DNA of 34,499 nt from Clostridiales bacterium (GTDB taxonomy: Bacteria > Bacillota > Clostridia > Christensenellales > JAISNN01), in the NCBI GenBank assembly GCA_031276195.1, contig JAISNN010000039.1, forward strand, positions 1 through 34,499, written 5' to 3'. Positions 24,858-32,603 of the stretch are shown one piece after another (position 1 is the stretch's first letter; each line of letters opens with the position of its first letter). Under the pieces are notes generated by a model, which saw nothing but the letters and a program-made list of their open reading frames with translations, had not been told where the DNA came from and did not search any database. Position numbers and translations under genes: made by a program.

Positions 24858-24926
24858 GTTAAACTTTAAATCAAACATAATCGACGTCGGATTTTAATCC
24901 GCACGATATACAGATTAAAAGTTTAA
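24858..24926. mobile_element. MITE-like inverted-repeat element, copy B
   Basis: GTTAAACTTTAAATC and GATTAAAAGTTTAA are the inverted ends of a 69-base element with an inner CGGATTTTAATCCG palindrome. It matches copy A at 23643 in reverse orientation over both ends. It lies between the promoter and the tRNA-Trp gene, so it is transcribed into the tRNA leader and would fold into a hairpin. Confidence 0.6.
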
Positions 24927-24954
24927 TTAGTATAAAACAAAAAACAGCGTGGTT

Positions 24955-24983
24955 ATTATAATATAATCCGCGGTTAATGTCAA
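24955..24983 (-). promoter_or_regulatory. SigmaA promoter of tRNA-Trp
   Basis: On the minus strand TTGACA (24983-24978) and TATAAT (24960-24955) are both perfect with a 17-base spacer. It is about 110 bases before the tRNA 5' end; the element copy B fills most of the leader. Confidence 0.8.
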
Positions 24984-25067
24984 GGAAAACGAAATAAAAA
25001 ATAAATTTCTTAAAACGAAATGAAAGAAAAGTAATTTGACATTCAAGAAAAACGGAGGGCGATAAAA

Positions 25068-25115
25068 ATGCAAAAAGCGTTTATTCCGAAGTTATTAGAT
25101 CTTGAAAGCATATAG
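25068..25115 (+). CDS. Possible 15-residue peptide ORF
   Basis: GGAGGG then ATG at a good distance opens MQKAFIPKLLDLESI and a stop. A TTGACA lies just before (25036). It may be a leader peptide, the start of a lost gene, or chance. The proC gene begins about 100 bases later with its own binding site. Confidence 0.25.
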   Translation: MQKAFIPKLLDLESI

Positions 25116-25212
25116 ACGGAGCGAGGAACGGGTCGGGGGCGCATATACGGAATGTGGTAAAAATAGTTCTATATATAAATTTATTTTTTAGAATGCAAAA
25201 AAAGGAAATCGT

Positions 25213-26019
25213 ATGGCGGAATTTCAATATATTTTGGGAATAATCGGCGCGGGAAATATGTCCGGCGCGATCACGGACGGGATTTTGAGAGTCGGGAAAC
25301 TTGACCCGAAGCGTATCATCGTAGGGGATATCGACGCCGAAAAGTTGGATAGGCTCAAAAAAAGCGGCTTTGCCGTTACGTCCGACAACAAATTTTTGGC
25401 GGAGAATTCGCAAAACGTTTTGTTCGCCGTAAAACCGCAGGTGTTTGAGTCCGCCGCGAACGAAATCAAGAGCGGTATAAAAGCCGAAGCGGTTTTGTCC
25501 GTTATGGCGGGCGTCGGCACGGCGAAACTCGCGGCGTTTTTTGCAAATCCGATAAAGATTTGCCGCGTGATGCCGAATACGCCGTGTATGATAGGCAAGG
25601 GCATTTGCGCTTTGACCTTCGCGGGATATTCGGATGGAGAAAAAAAATTTGTATTCGATATTTTTGACGCGCTGGGCGAAACCGTCGAACTTAGCGAGGA
25701 AAAATTCGACGCGGTTACGGCGGTCAGCGGAAGCGGCCCCGCCTATGTCTATTCCTTTATCGACGCCGTTATAAAGGGCGGAGTCGAAAAGGGCTTGACT
25801 TTCGGAGAAGCGAAAAAATTGACGGTTTCGGTTTTTAAGGGCGCGGCGGAACTCGCCGAACGATCGGAAAAGTCGTTGGATGAACTGATAAAAAACGTCG
25901 CGAGCAAGGGCGGCACGACGGAAGCGGCGTTGAAAATTTTCGCCGAAAGGGGAGTCGCGGACGGGATTAGAGAAGGAGTTTTCGCGGCGGCGGAAAGATC
26001 GAAAGAATTAGGGAAATGA
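25213..26019 (+). CDS. proC: Pyrroline-5-carboxylate reductase
   Basis: ProC reduces 1-pyrroline-5-carboxylate to L-proline with NAD(P)H, the last step of proline synthesis, in the cytoplasm. The N-terminal Rossmann fold begins LGIIGAGNMSGAITDGIL; the RVMPNTPCMIGKG segment near 120 and AVSGSGPAYVYSFIDA near 165-180 are family hallmarks, and the end has KNVASKGGTTEAALKIF. Length 268 is standard. ATG follows AAAGGAAA. No proA or proB is nearby, so the pathway is scattered. Confidence 0.95.
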   Translation: MAEFQYILGIIGAGNMSGAITDGILRVGKLDPKRIIVGDIDAEKLDRLKKSGFAVTSDNKFLAENSQNVLFAVKPQVFESAANEIKSGIKAEAVLSVMAGVGTAKLAAFFANPIKICRVMPNTPCMIGKGICALTFAGYSDGEKKFVFDIFDALGETVELSEEKFDAVTAVSGSGPAYVYSFIDAVIKGGVEKGLTFGEAKKLTVSVFKGAAELAERSEKSLDELIKNVASKGGTTEAALKIFAERGVADGIREGVFAAAERSKELGK

Positions 26020-26077
26020 CCTTGATTTTTTGAGAGAATTTAATAGCCGCGCGAGTTTTAAAAAAGCGTTAAAAACG

Positions 26078-26230
26078 GCGGTATAGTACCGCGAAAAATA
26101 TAAGCAAAATAAAATATTGAAAGTTTCTTGTTTATTATGCCAAGAACGGCTGTACGGTACCGCGAAAAACAGACGGAAAATATATTAAAAATCATTATTT
26201 GTTAAGACCAAAACGGCGGTATAGCGCCGC
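26078..26230. repeat. Three palindromic GCGGTATAGTACCGC sites in a tandem repeat
   Basis: The 15-base palindrome GCGGTA-TAG-TACCGC occurs at 26078-26092, a variant GCTGTACGGTACCGC at 26149-26163, and GCGGTATAGCGCCGC at 26216-26230. Spacing is 71 and 67 bases. Further exact copies are at 28459, 30292 and 30408. Between them are A-rich stretches such as GCGAAAAATATAAGCAAAAT. Confidence 0.8.
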
Positions 26231-26275
26231 GCGGAACGGATATAAAATCATACTAAGAAAAGACAAGCGGAATTG

Positions 26276-26758
26276 ATGATGAAAAAAGTTGAAATTTATA
26301 CGGACGGCGCGTGTTCGTACAATCCCGGTCCGGGCGGTTACGGCGCGATATTGAGATTTAACGGAGCGGAAAAAGAGGTCAGCGGATATATCGCCGAAAC
26401 GACTAACAACCGTATGGAGATTTTTGCGGTGATCGCCGCCGTCCGCGCACTAAAAGAGCCTTGCGAATTGTCCATATACAGCGACAGTGCGTATGTCGTG
26501 AACGCCTTTGAAAACGGTTGGCTGGACGACTGGCGGCAAAATAATTGGGCGGTCGCCGAAAAGAAAAAAATTTTGAATACCGATTTGTGGAAGTCATTGC
26601 TTTTGGAATTGAAGCCGCACAAATACTCCTTTATTAAGGTCAAGGGGCATTCGGATAACGAATTTAATAACCGCTGCGATAAACTCGCGACGGGAGAAAT
26701 AAAAAAATATGCGGGAAAAATTGCGAACGAAAAGGAAATCGAAAGAAACGGCGAATAA
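26276..26758 (+). CDS. rnhA: Ribonuclease HI
   Basis: RNase HI cuts RNA in RNA-DNA hybrids, removing primers and R-loops. The catalytic acidic residues are all visible: YTDGACSYNPGPGGYGAIL (first D), TTNNRMEIFAVIAAVRAL (E), IYSDSAYVVNAFENGWLDDW (second D) and the late VKGHSDNEFNNRCDKLA, with its histidine and final D. About 160 residues is normal. The start could be ATG at 26276 or 26279; the TTG at 26273 is less likely. The binding site AGCGGA is weak. Confidence 0.93.
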   Translation: MMKKVEIYTDGACSYNPGPGGYGAILRFNGAEKEVSGYIAETTNNRMEIFAVIAAVRALKEPCELSIYSDSAYVVNAFENGWLDDWRQNNWAVAEKKKILNTDLWKSLLLELKPHKYSFIKVKGHSDNEFNNRCDKLATGEIKKYAGKIANEKEIERNGE

Positions 26759-26764
26759 TAAAAA

Positions 26765-26985
26765 ACAACAAAAAAAGAAAAGAACCGAGAGAAATAACGA
26801 ATAATAAAAAGGATTTGAACGGGTAAAAATTATTCCCGAAAAGAATCGAGAGAAATAACGGACAACAAAAAACAACAAAAAAAGATTTGAACGGGTGAAA
26901 GTTATTCCCGAAAGAATAGAAAAAAATAACGATAACAAAAAAAACAACAAAAAAGGATTTGAACGGGTGAAAATTATGTCCGAAA
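26765..26985. repeat. Tandem copies of the hisB start region
   Basis: Three upstream units, near 26812, 26885 and 26955, contain GGATTTGAACGGGTGAAA, then ATTATTCCCGAAAGAAT, and an A-rich tail (AATAACGAACAACAAAAAACAAC). The last unit is the real start of hisB, where ATTATT reads ATTATG. The upstream units hold ATT in place of the start codon. Confidence 0.8.
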
Positions 26986-27557
26986 GAATTGCGAAAATCG
27001 ACAGAAAAACAAAGGAAACGGACGTTTCGGTCAGCTTCAATCTGGACGGAGGCGAGGGGAAAATCGACACGGGCATAGGTTTTTTTGACCATATGCTCGA
27101 CCTTTTTCGCGTACACGGCGGCTTCGGCGCGGATATTCGGTGCAGAGGCGACGTCGGCGTCGATTTTCATCATTCCGTCGAGGACGTCGCGATCGTTTTG
27201 GGGCAGTGCCTAAAAATTGCGCTGGGCGACAAAAAAGGCATAAAAAGATACGCCGCCGCCGCGATCCCGATGGACGAGGCATTGGCGCATGCGGCGGTGG
27301 ACGTTTCGGGCAGGCCGTTTTTAGTTTTTAACGCCCCCTTAAAGGGTAAGACGGGCGAATTTGATTTGGAGTTGGTCGAGGAATTTATGAGGGCGGTCGC
27401 CTTTAACGGAGGCTTGACGCTTCATATAAATCTACTTTATGGGACAAACGGACATCATATCGCCGAGGCAATTTTTAAGGCGTTCGCGAGGGCGTTGAGC
27501 GAGGCGGTCAAGATCGCGGGCGACAAAATTCCGTCGTCGAAGGGCGTTTTGGACTAG
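26976..27557 (+). CDS. hisB: Imidazoleglycerol-phosphate dehydratase
   Basis: HisB dehydrates imidazole glycerol phosphate to imidazole acetol phosphate in histidine synthesis. The metal-binding histidine motifs are FFDHMLDLFRVHGGFG near residue 38 and VDFHHSVEDVAIVLG near 65; MDEALAHAAVDVSGRPFLVF and LTLHINLLYGTNGHHIAEAIFKAFARAL follow. The 193-residue length is the monofunctional form. The longer frame from 26895 is rejected: its extra residues come from the repeat. The binding site is weak, AAGGATTTGAACGGG. It opens a his block. Confidence 0.94.
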   Translation: MSERIAKIDRKTKETDVSVSFNLDGGEGKIDTGIGFFDHMLDLFRVHGGFGADIRCRGDVGVDFHHSVEDVAIVLGQCLKIALGDKKGIKRYAAAAIPMDEALAHAAVDVSGRPFLVFNAPLKGKTGEFDLELVEEFMRAVAFNGGLTLHINLLYGTNGHHIAEAIFKAFARALSEAVKIAGDKIPSSKGVLD

Positions 27558-27569
27558 AAAAACGGGAGT

Positions 27570-27658
27570 TAGAATACTATGCGAAACCGCAAAAACAAAA
27601 AATTTAGAAAAGTAGAATACTATGAAAAATGTTGCTAACGGAAAAGTAGAATACTATG
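27570..27658. repeat. Three copies of TAGAATACTATG upstream of hisA
   Basis: Exact 12-base copies start at 27570, 27613 and 27647 (spacing 43 and 34), with a partial TATAGAATAC at 27685. The same word occurs twice upstream of thiI. No known regulator site matches from memory. Confidence 0.75.
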
Positions 27659-27724
27659 AAAATTGCGAAATGTGTATAAAAATTATAGAATACGGCAAAG
27701 AAATGTGAGAAAAAGGAAAGCGAA

Positions 27725-28441
27725 ATGATTTTATTCCCCGCGATAGATATTTTGGACGGAAGGGCGGTTCGGTTGAGTTTGGGCAAGCGCGATACCGCGA
27801 CGGTATACGGCGAACCCGCCGAACTTGCGAAAAAATGGGCGGACTTGGGCGCGGAGTTTTTGCACGTCGTCGATTTAAACGCGGCGTTCGACAACGCCGC
27901 GGTGAACGAAAAACAAATCGAAGACATAAGGCGAGCCGTGAAAATCCCCGTTCAGCTGGGCGGCGGTTTTAAGAGTATGGATAGGATAGCGCATTGCTTG
28001 GACAATCTCGGAATCGACAGGGCGATTATAGGCAGCGCGGCGGTCACGAATCCGGCGTTGTTTCAAGAGGCCGCGAAAAAATACGGCGGCAGAATAATCT
28101 GCGGAATCGACGAGCGTAACGGACGCGTGTCGATTAAAGGCTGGGTTGAGGACGGAGGTATAACGCCCGTCGAGTTGTGCGCAAAGGTCAAGTCCGCGGG
28201 CGTAACGACCGTCGTCTATACCGATATATCGAGAGACGGAACGTTGACGGGCGCAAACGTCGGAAAAACCTATCTGCTCCAAAAACTGAGCGGATTGAAT
28301 ATCATCGCGAGCGGCGGAGTCGCCTCTGCGGAGGACATAAGAGCGTTGAAAGAAAAGGGGATCTACGGGGCTATACTCGGGAAAAGTCTGTATGAAAAAA
28401 CGCTGGATTTAAGCGAAGCGTTGAGAATCGCGGCGCGGTGA
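27725..28441 (+). CDS. hisA: ProFAR isomerase HisA
   Basis: HisA isomerises ProFAR to PRFAR by an Amadori rearrangement. It is a (beta/alpha)8 barrel with the catalytic D in FPAIDILDGRAVRLSLG near residue 8, the phosphate-binding VQLGGGFKSMDRI near 80, DISRDGTLTGANV near 170 (second D) and IIASGGVASAEDIRALKE near 195 (second phosphate site). Length 238 is standard. ATG follows AAAGGAAAGCGA. The usual partners hisH (upstream) and hisF (downstream) are missing. Confidence 0.95.
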   Translation: MILFPAIDILDGRAVRLSLGKRDTATVYGEPAELAKKWADLGAEFLHVVDLNAAFDNAAVNEKQIEDIRRAVKIPVQLGGGFKSMDRIAHCLDNLGIDRAIIGSAAVTNPALFQEAAKKYGGRIICGIDERNGRVSIKGWVEDGGITPVELCAKVKSAGVTTVVYTDISRDGTLTGANVGKTYLLQKLSGLNIIASGGVASAEDIRALKEKGIYGAILGKSLYEKTLDLSEALRIAAR

Positions 28442-28458
28442 TTTTTATAACGTTTTTA

Positions 28459-28473
28459 GCGGTATAGTACCGC
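28459..28473. repeat. Palindromic GCGGTATAGTACCGC
   Basis: An exact copy of the 15-base palindrome lies in the hisA-hisIE gap, with TTGATATAATATATATT just after it; the TATAAT there may be a -10 box for hisIE. Confidence 0.7.
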
Positions 28474-28572
28474 GGAATTTGATATAATATATATTATAAC
28501 GGTTTTTGAAAAATGGGAAGCGGCGCGCGGCGTTACATATAGAAATGAAGTATAATAAAAAAGAGGAAAAAT

Positions 28573-29217
28573 ATGTTTGATATAAGCGGTTTGAAATTTA
28601 ACTCGGACGGACTTATTCCCGTCGTTACGCAAGACGCGGAAACGGGCGCGGTTCTCATGCAGGCGTATATGAATCGGGACGCTTTGGATATAACTTTAAA
28701 GGAAGGGCGGATGTGCTATTACAGCCGGAGCCGCAAAAGCCTTTGGCGAAAGGGCGAAACGAGCGGACACATTCAACGCGTTACGGGAGCATATGCCGAC
28801 TGCGACGGGGACAGCCTTTTATTCAGAGTTTTGCAGGAGGGCGCGGCGTGCCATACGGGAAAATTCAGTTGTTTTTTCAATGAAATTTTACACGATAATT
28901 ATCCGAATTATAGGATTTTGTTCGACATAATCAAGACCGTAAAGGACAGAAAAGCCGTTCCGAAAGAGGGGTCGTATACGAATTACCTTTTTAATAAGGG
29001 GACGGATAAAATTTGCAAAAAAATCGGCGAGGAGGCTTCGGAGGTCATCATCGCGGCGAAAAATAAGGACAAAAACGAACTGTCGAACGAACTGTCCGAT
29101 CTTGTATATCACGCGTTGGTTTTGATCGAAAACGAGGGATTGGATATAAAGGATATTTTTGCCGTTTTGAGCGAAAGAGAGGGAAAGCCGACCGATCCTA
29201 AATACGCGAAAAAATAA
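28573..29217 (+). CDS. hisI: Bifunctional PR-AMP cyclohydrolase / PR-ATP pyrophosphatase HisIE
   Basis: One chain carries two steps. Residues 1-110 are the HisI cyclohydrolase: [55 protein letters not shown] and [12 protein letters not shown], including the zinc cysteines. Residues 120-214 are the HisE pyrophosphohydrolase with [38 protein letters not shown] and a lysine-rich end. The length fits the fused form. ATG follows AGAGGAAAAAT. HisIE acts before HisA, so gene order does not follow reaction order. Confidence 0.95.
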   Translation: MFDISGLKFNSDGLIPVVTQDAETGAVLMQAYMNRDALDITLKEGRMCYYSRSRKSLWRKGETSGHIQRVTGAYADCDGDSLLFRVLQEGAACHTGKFSCFFNEILHDNYPNYRILFDIIKTVKDRKAVPKEGSYTNYLFNKGTDKICKKIGEEASEVIIAAKNKDKNELSNELSDLVYHALVLIENEGLDIKDIFAVLSEREGKPTDPKYAKK

Positions 29218-29345
29218 TCGAAACAAAGATCATAAATATCCGTTAAACGACGGCGGAAAACGCCGGGCAAAATGCGCGAAAAAACAATCGAAACAAAGAT
29301 CATAAATAATCCGCTAAATAACGGCGGAAAACGCCGGGCAAAAAA
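29218..29345. repeat. Two tandem 67-base repeats after hisIE
   Basis: Two nearly identical units contain CGAAACAAAGATCATAAAT, CCGTTAAACGACGGCGG, and AAAACGCCGGGCAAAATGCG. The unit contains a GGCGG..CCGCC-like hairpin. The first lies right after the hisIE stop codon. Confidence 0.8.
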
Positions 29346-29444
29346 TGCGGGAAATAACGGGATAATATTTATAAATTCATAAATATCCGCGCAAAGGTAT
29401 ATTCCGAAACCGAAACAGTATATAAACAAGGAGCATAAATATAC

Positions 29445-30236
29445 GTGGAAATAGGCGTCAGCAGCGCGACCTTTTTTAATAAGGAGGTAACCGAAAATTC
29501 TTTCGGGCTTATGAAGGACTTGGGATTCGGAATCGCCGAGGTTTTTTTGACGACCTTTTCGGAATATGAAAAGGAATTTGTCGAGATGCTGGCTGAGCGG
29601 AAAAAAGCGAACGGCATTAGGGCTTATTCCGTGCATTCGTTAAACCAGCAATTCGAGCCCGAACTTTATAACGTAAACGAGAGGACGAGGAGCAACGCGG
29701 AGGTTTTTTTGCGCAAGGTCGCATACGGCGCGAAAGTCTTGGGCGCGCGGTACTATACCTTTCACGGTCCCGCTCTTTTGAAGCGTACGCCGTATCGGTT
29801 CGACTTTAAGTATCTCGGCGAAAAAACGCGCGAAATATGCGGCATATTGAGCGAATATGGCGCGGAATTGGCTTATGAAAACGTGCATTGGACGTATTTT
29901 TCCACCCCAGAATATTTTCTCAACCTAAAACGCGAGGCGGAAAATGTCAAGGCTTGTTTGGATATCAAGCAGGCTATGCAGTCGAAAATTCCTTATGCCG
30001 AATATTTAAAGGTTATGAGCGGCAGACTTGTCAACGTTCACGTTTGCGATTATGACGAAAACGGCAAACTGTGCGTTCCCGGACGGGGGAGTTTCGATTT
30101 CGTCGAATTTTTCAAAATCTTGAAGGATACGGGCTACGATGGTCCGATTCTTATGGAACTTTACAGCAGCGATTATACCTCATTCGACGAGGTTCGGGCG
30201 GGAAAAGAATATCTTTTGGAATGCCTGAATAAATGA
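29445..30236 (+). CDS. Sugar phosphate isomerase/epimerase-like TIM-barrel protein
   Basis: The protein is a 263-residue AP-endonuclease-2-like TIM barrel, the family that includes xylose isomerase-like and hydroxypyruvate-isomerase-like enzymes. Likely metal ligands are the H in YYTFHGPALL near 107, E in ELAYENVHWTYF near 142, D in KACLDIKQAMQ, H in LVNVHVCDYD near 190, and E in ILMELYSSDY near 230. The GTG start follows AAGGAG at about 13 bases, a long spacing. The substrate is unknown; it lies between hisIE and pgi. A role in carbohydrate metabolism is likely. Confidence 0.8.
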   Translation: MEIGVSSATFFNKEVTENSFGLMKDLGFGIAEVFLTTFSEYEKEFVEMLAERKKANGIRAYSVHSLNQQFEPELYNVNERTRSNAEVFLRKVAYGAKVLGARYYTFHGPALLKRTPYRFDFKYLGEKTREICGILSEYGAELAYENVHWTYFSTPEYFLNLKREAENVKACLDIKQAMQSKIPYAEYLKVMSGRLVNVHVCDYDENGKLCVPGRGSFDFVEFFKILKDTGYDGPILMELYSSDYTSFDEVRAGKEYLLECLNK

Positions 30237-30269
30237 ATAAAAATACATATGAAACGAATCGAAAAAATG

Positions 30270-30486
30270 TATAAAATAAAGGCTATAAGCCGCGGTATAG
30301 TACCGCGAAAAACGATATAATATATGTTAAATAAATATCCATGTATATAAACCGCATAAAAATACATAAAAACCAATCGAAATAATATATAAAAAACCAT
30401 ATAATATGCGGTATAGTACCGCGAAAAATGATATAATATATGTTAAATAAATATCCGTATGTATAAACCGCATAAAAATACAAAAA
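30270..30486. repeat. Two 116-base tandem repeats with GCGGTATAGTACCGC
   Basis: Two units, each with the palindrome (30292-30306 and 30408-30422), then GCGAAAAA-GATATAATATATG, TTAAATAAATATCC and ACCGCATAAAAATAC. They span the gap upstream of pgi, and may place TATAAT boxes before it. Minus-strand tyrosine-rich frames here are artefacts. Confidence 0.85.
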
Positions 30487-30516
30487 ATAAAACCCGAAAA
30501 GGAGTACAAATACCGT

Positions 30517-31935
30517 ATGAAACCTGAAATCAAAAAACCGATCAGAGTGGATTTTAACAACATGACCGCGGATTTTATCGGCGGCAAAGAGGGAATCTCG
30601 ACAAGAGATTTAAACAAGGTCAAGCCGCTCGCCGCCGCCGCCGCGAAAGCATACGACGAGGGGCGCGGGAAGGGTATGATGGGCTGGACGGAACTGCCCT
30701 ACAACCAAGAAGAAACCGTCGCGGAGATCATAAAAACCGCCGCGGATGTCTCAAAAAACTTTGAAAATTTCGTCGTTTTGGGGATCGGCGGTTCGGCTCT
30801 TGGTCCTTTCGCCGTCTTTAACGCCCTTTGCCATCTCCGCCACAACGACCTTCCGAAAAAAAAGAGAAACGCGCCGAGATTTTTTGTCGAGGACAACGTA
30901 GACCCCGAAAGAATGACCGCGCTGCTCGACGTGATAGACGTCAAAAAGACGGTTTTTAACGTCATAACAAAGAGCGGATCAACAAGCGAAACGATGAGTC
31001 AGTACCTCATAATTTCGGATATTTTAAAGAAAAAAATCGGAGCGGAATGGAATAAGCACATTATCGCCACTACGGATACTAAAAACGGAAACCTCATAAA
31101 ACTTGCGCGCGCAAACGGCTTTAAAACCTTTTATATTCCCGCGAGTGTGGGGGGGAGATTCAGCGAACTTTGCCCCGTGGGACTGCTGCCCGCCGCCGTT
31201 TTGGGGATCGATATTCGAGAAATGCTGGACGGCGCGAAATATATCGACGGCGTTTGCGCGGACAACGGCGACATTTTTTCCAACGCCGCCTTGATGAGCG
31301 CGGCGATGCAATATATCGCGATCAAAAAAGGAAAAAATATTTCGGTTATGATGCCGTATGCCGACGGTTTGAAATATATGGCGGATTGGTATTGCCAGCT
31401 TTGGGGCGAGAGTTTGGGTAAGGAAAGCGACCTGAACGGCGAAAAGGTTCACACGGGGCAGACGCCGGTCAAGGCTCTCGGCGTAACCGATCAGCACAGC
31501 CAAGTTCAGTTGTATACGGAGGGACCGTTCGACAAGGTCGTTACGATCATTGCCGTCGAAAAATTCAGAAAGACCGTCAAGATCGCGAAGGGATGCGAGG
31601 AATATCCGAACGTGAACTTCCTCTGCGGGCATACCTTGAACGAACTCATCACAAACGAGAGAATCGCGACCGAATACGCGCTTTTTAGAGCGCAAAGGCT
31701 GAATCATACGATCATTTTGCCGTCGGTCAATGCGTATACCGTCGGGCAGTTGATAATGTTTTTCCAGATCGAAACGGCGTATTTGGGGGCGATGTTGAAT
31801 ATCGATACCTTTAATCAACCGGGAGTCGAGGAGGGCAAAAACGCCGCTTACGCGCTGTTCGGACGGGCGGGCTACGAGGCGAAAAAAGAAGAAATTAAAA
31901 GCGCGCCGAAGAAAAAAAAGAAGTTTATCATTTGA
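30517..31935 (+). CDS. pgi: Glucose-6-phosphate isomerase
   Basis: Pgi interconverts glucose-6-phosphate and fructose-6-phosphate in glycolysis and gluconeogenesis. Family features are VVLGIGGSALGPFAVFNAL near 85, VFNVITKSGSTSETMSQY near 150 (phosphate-binding serines), SVGGRFSELCPVGLLPAAV near 210, GESLGKE near 300 and the late HTLNELITNERIATEYAL with catalytic residues. The protein is 472 residues, the bacterial type, and ends in a lysine-rich KKKKKFII. ATG follows AAAAGGAGTA. A terminator follows at 31975. Confidence 0.95.
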   Translation: MKPEIKKPIRVDFNNMTADFIGGKEGISTRDLNKVKPLAAAAAKAYDEGRGKGMMGWTELPYNQEETVAEIIKTAADVSKNFENFVVLGIGGSALGPFAVFNALCHLRHNDLPKKKRNAPRFFVEDNVDPERMTALLDVIDVKKTVFNVITKSGSTSETMSQYLIISDILKKKIGAEWNKHIIATTDTKNGNLIKLARANGFKTFYIPASVGGRFSELCPVGLLPAAVLGIDIREMLDGAKYIDGVCADNGDIFSNAALMSAAMQYIAIKKGKNISVMMPYADGLKYMADWYCQLWGESLGKESDLNGEKVHTGQTPVKALGVTDQHSQVQLYTEGPFDKVVTIIAVEKFRKTVKIAKGCEEYPNVNFLCGHTLNELITNERIATEYALFRAQRLNHTIILPSVNAYTVGQLIMFFQIETAYLGAMLNIDTFNQPGVEEGKNAAYALFGRAGYEAKKEEIKSAPKKKKKFII

Positions 31936-31974
31936 TTTTCGAGTGTGTTAAAGACATAAAAACGGTATGTTTTT

Positions 31975-32018
31975 ACGGAGGGAATGAACTGAATTGTTTG
32001 AATTTCCTCCGTTTTTTT
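31975..32018 (+). terminator. Terminator of pgi
   Basis: ACGGAGGGAAT pairs with ATTTCCTCCGT (about 11 bp, one wobble), followed by TTTTTTT. The loop is about 16 bases. Confidence 0.75.
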
Positions 32019-32039
32019 AAAATATGGCGGCATTGCGAG

Positions 32040-32300
32040 AGAAGCGGAAGTGTAAACTGTGTTATATAAATATTCAGGTGTTTTTTTTGGTATGACGGAG
32101 GAGGTGCAAAAAGAAGAAATATAAACTATGCCATATAAATATTCTGCTATTTTTTTGGTATAACGGAAAAAACGCGGGAAGTGTAAATGTAAACCGTGTT
32201 ATATAAATATTTGGGTATTTTTTACTGCGCGTGAGCAAGCGGAAAAGTAAAAATATAAATAATATTATATACAATATTATATAAATAATGTTATATAAAT
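32040..32300. repeat. Three tandem repeats before the second phage cassette
   Basis: Units of 70-80 bases with GTGTAAAC-GTGTTATATAAATATT, then TTTTTTTGGTAT-ACGGA and an A/G tail, occur near 32050, 32125 and 32190. The tail of the region is TATATAAATAATG steps. This marks the left border of the phage cassette; no attachment site or integrase is visible. Confidence 0.7.
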
Positions 32301-32326
32301 AATTCAATCGGAGGGATGTTTTTAAA

Positions 32327-32569
32327 ATGATTAAGGAAATTAATTTTTATCAATATAAAAAAGACGTCGGCGCGGCGGATATTCTTTTTAACAATCCGTT
32401 TTCGGAAATCAAGGGTAAGTTGGATTTTGTGATCGAGGACGAAACCGCCGAAAAAGATGATTGGCAAACGATGTATATGGAGCAGTACCTAAACGCGGAC
32501 GCGACCGAAAAAATCTGCAAAACCTATGACGAACCGGCGGACGATGTAATTACGAGAAACGCTTTCTAA
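32327..32569 (+). CDS. Hypothetical protein upstream of capsid gene, 80 residues
   Basis: ATG follows CGGAGGG at about 10 bases. The product is acidic, with DDWQTMYMEQYLNADATEKI in the middle, and no recognised domain. Its end overlaps the open part of the next frame (32550-32569), shifted by one base. It could be a small phage protein or the 5' remnant of a gene originally joined to the capsid gene. It is the first gene of the phage cassette; no portal or terminase precedes it. Confidence 0.55.
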   Translation: MIKEINFYQYKKDVGAADILFNNPFSEIKGKLDFVIEDETAEKDDWQTMYMEQYLNADATEKICKTYDEPADDVITRNAF

Positions 32570-32603
32570 GGCGCGTGAGGTCAACGAACGAAACGCGGCG
32601 GTA

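Noticed and set aside
30173-30623. Tyrosine- and phenylalanine-rich minus-strand frames before pgi
   Set aside because: They mirror the AT-rich 116-base tandem repeat and have no start signal.
31024-31818. 264-residue minus-strand frame opposite pgi
   Set aside because: Antisense of a strongly conserved enzyme gene.
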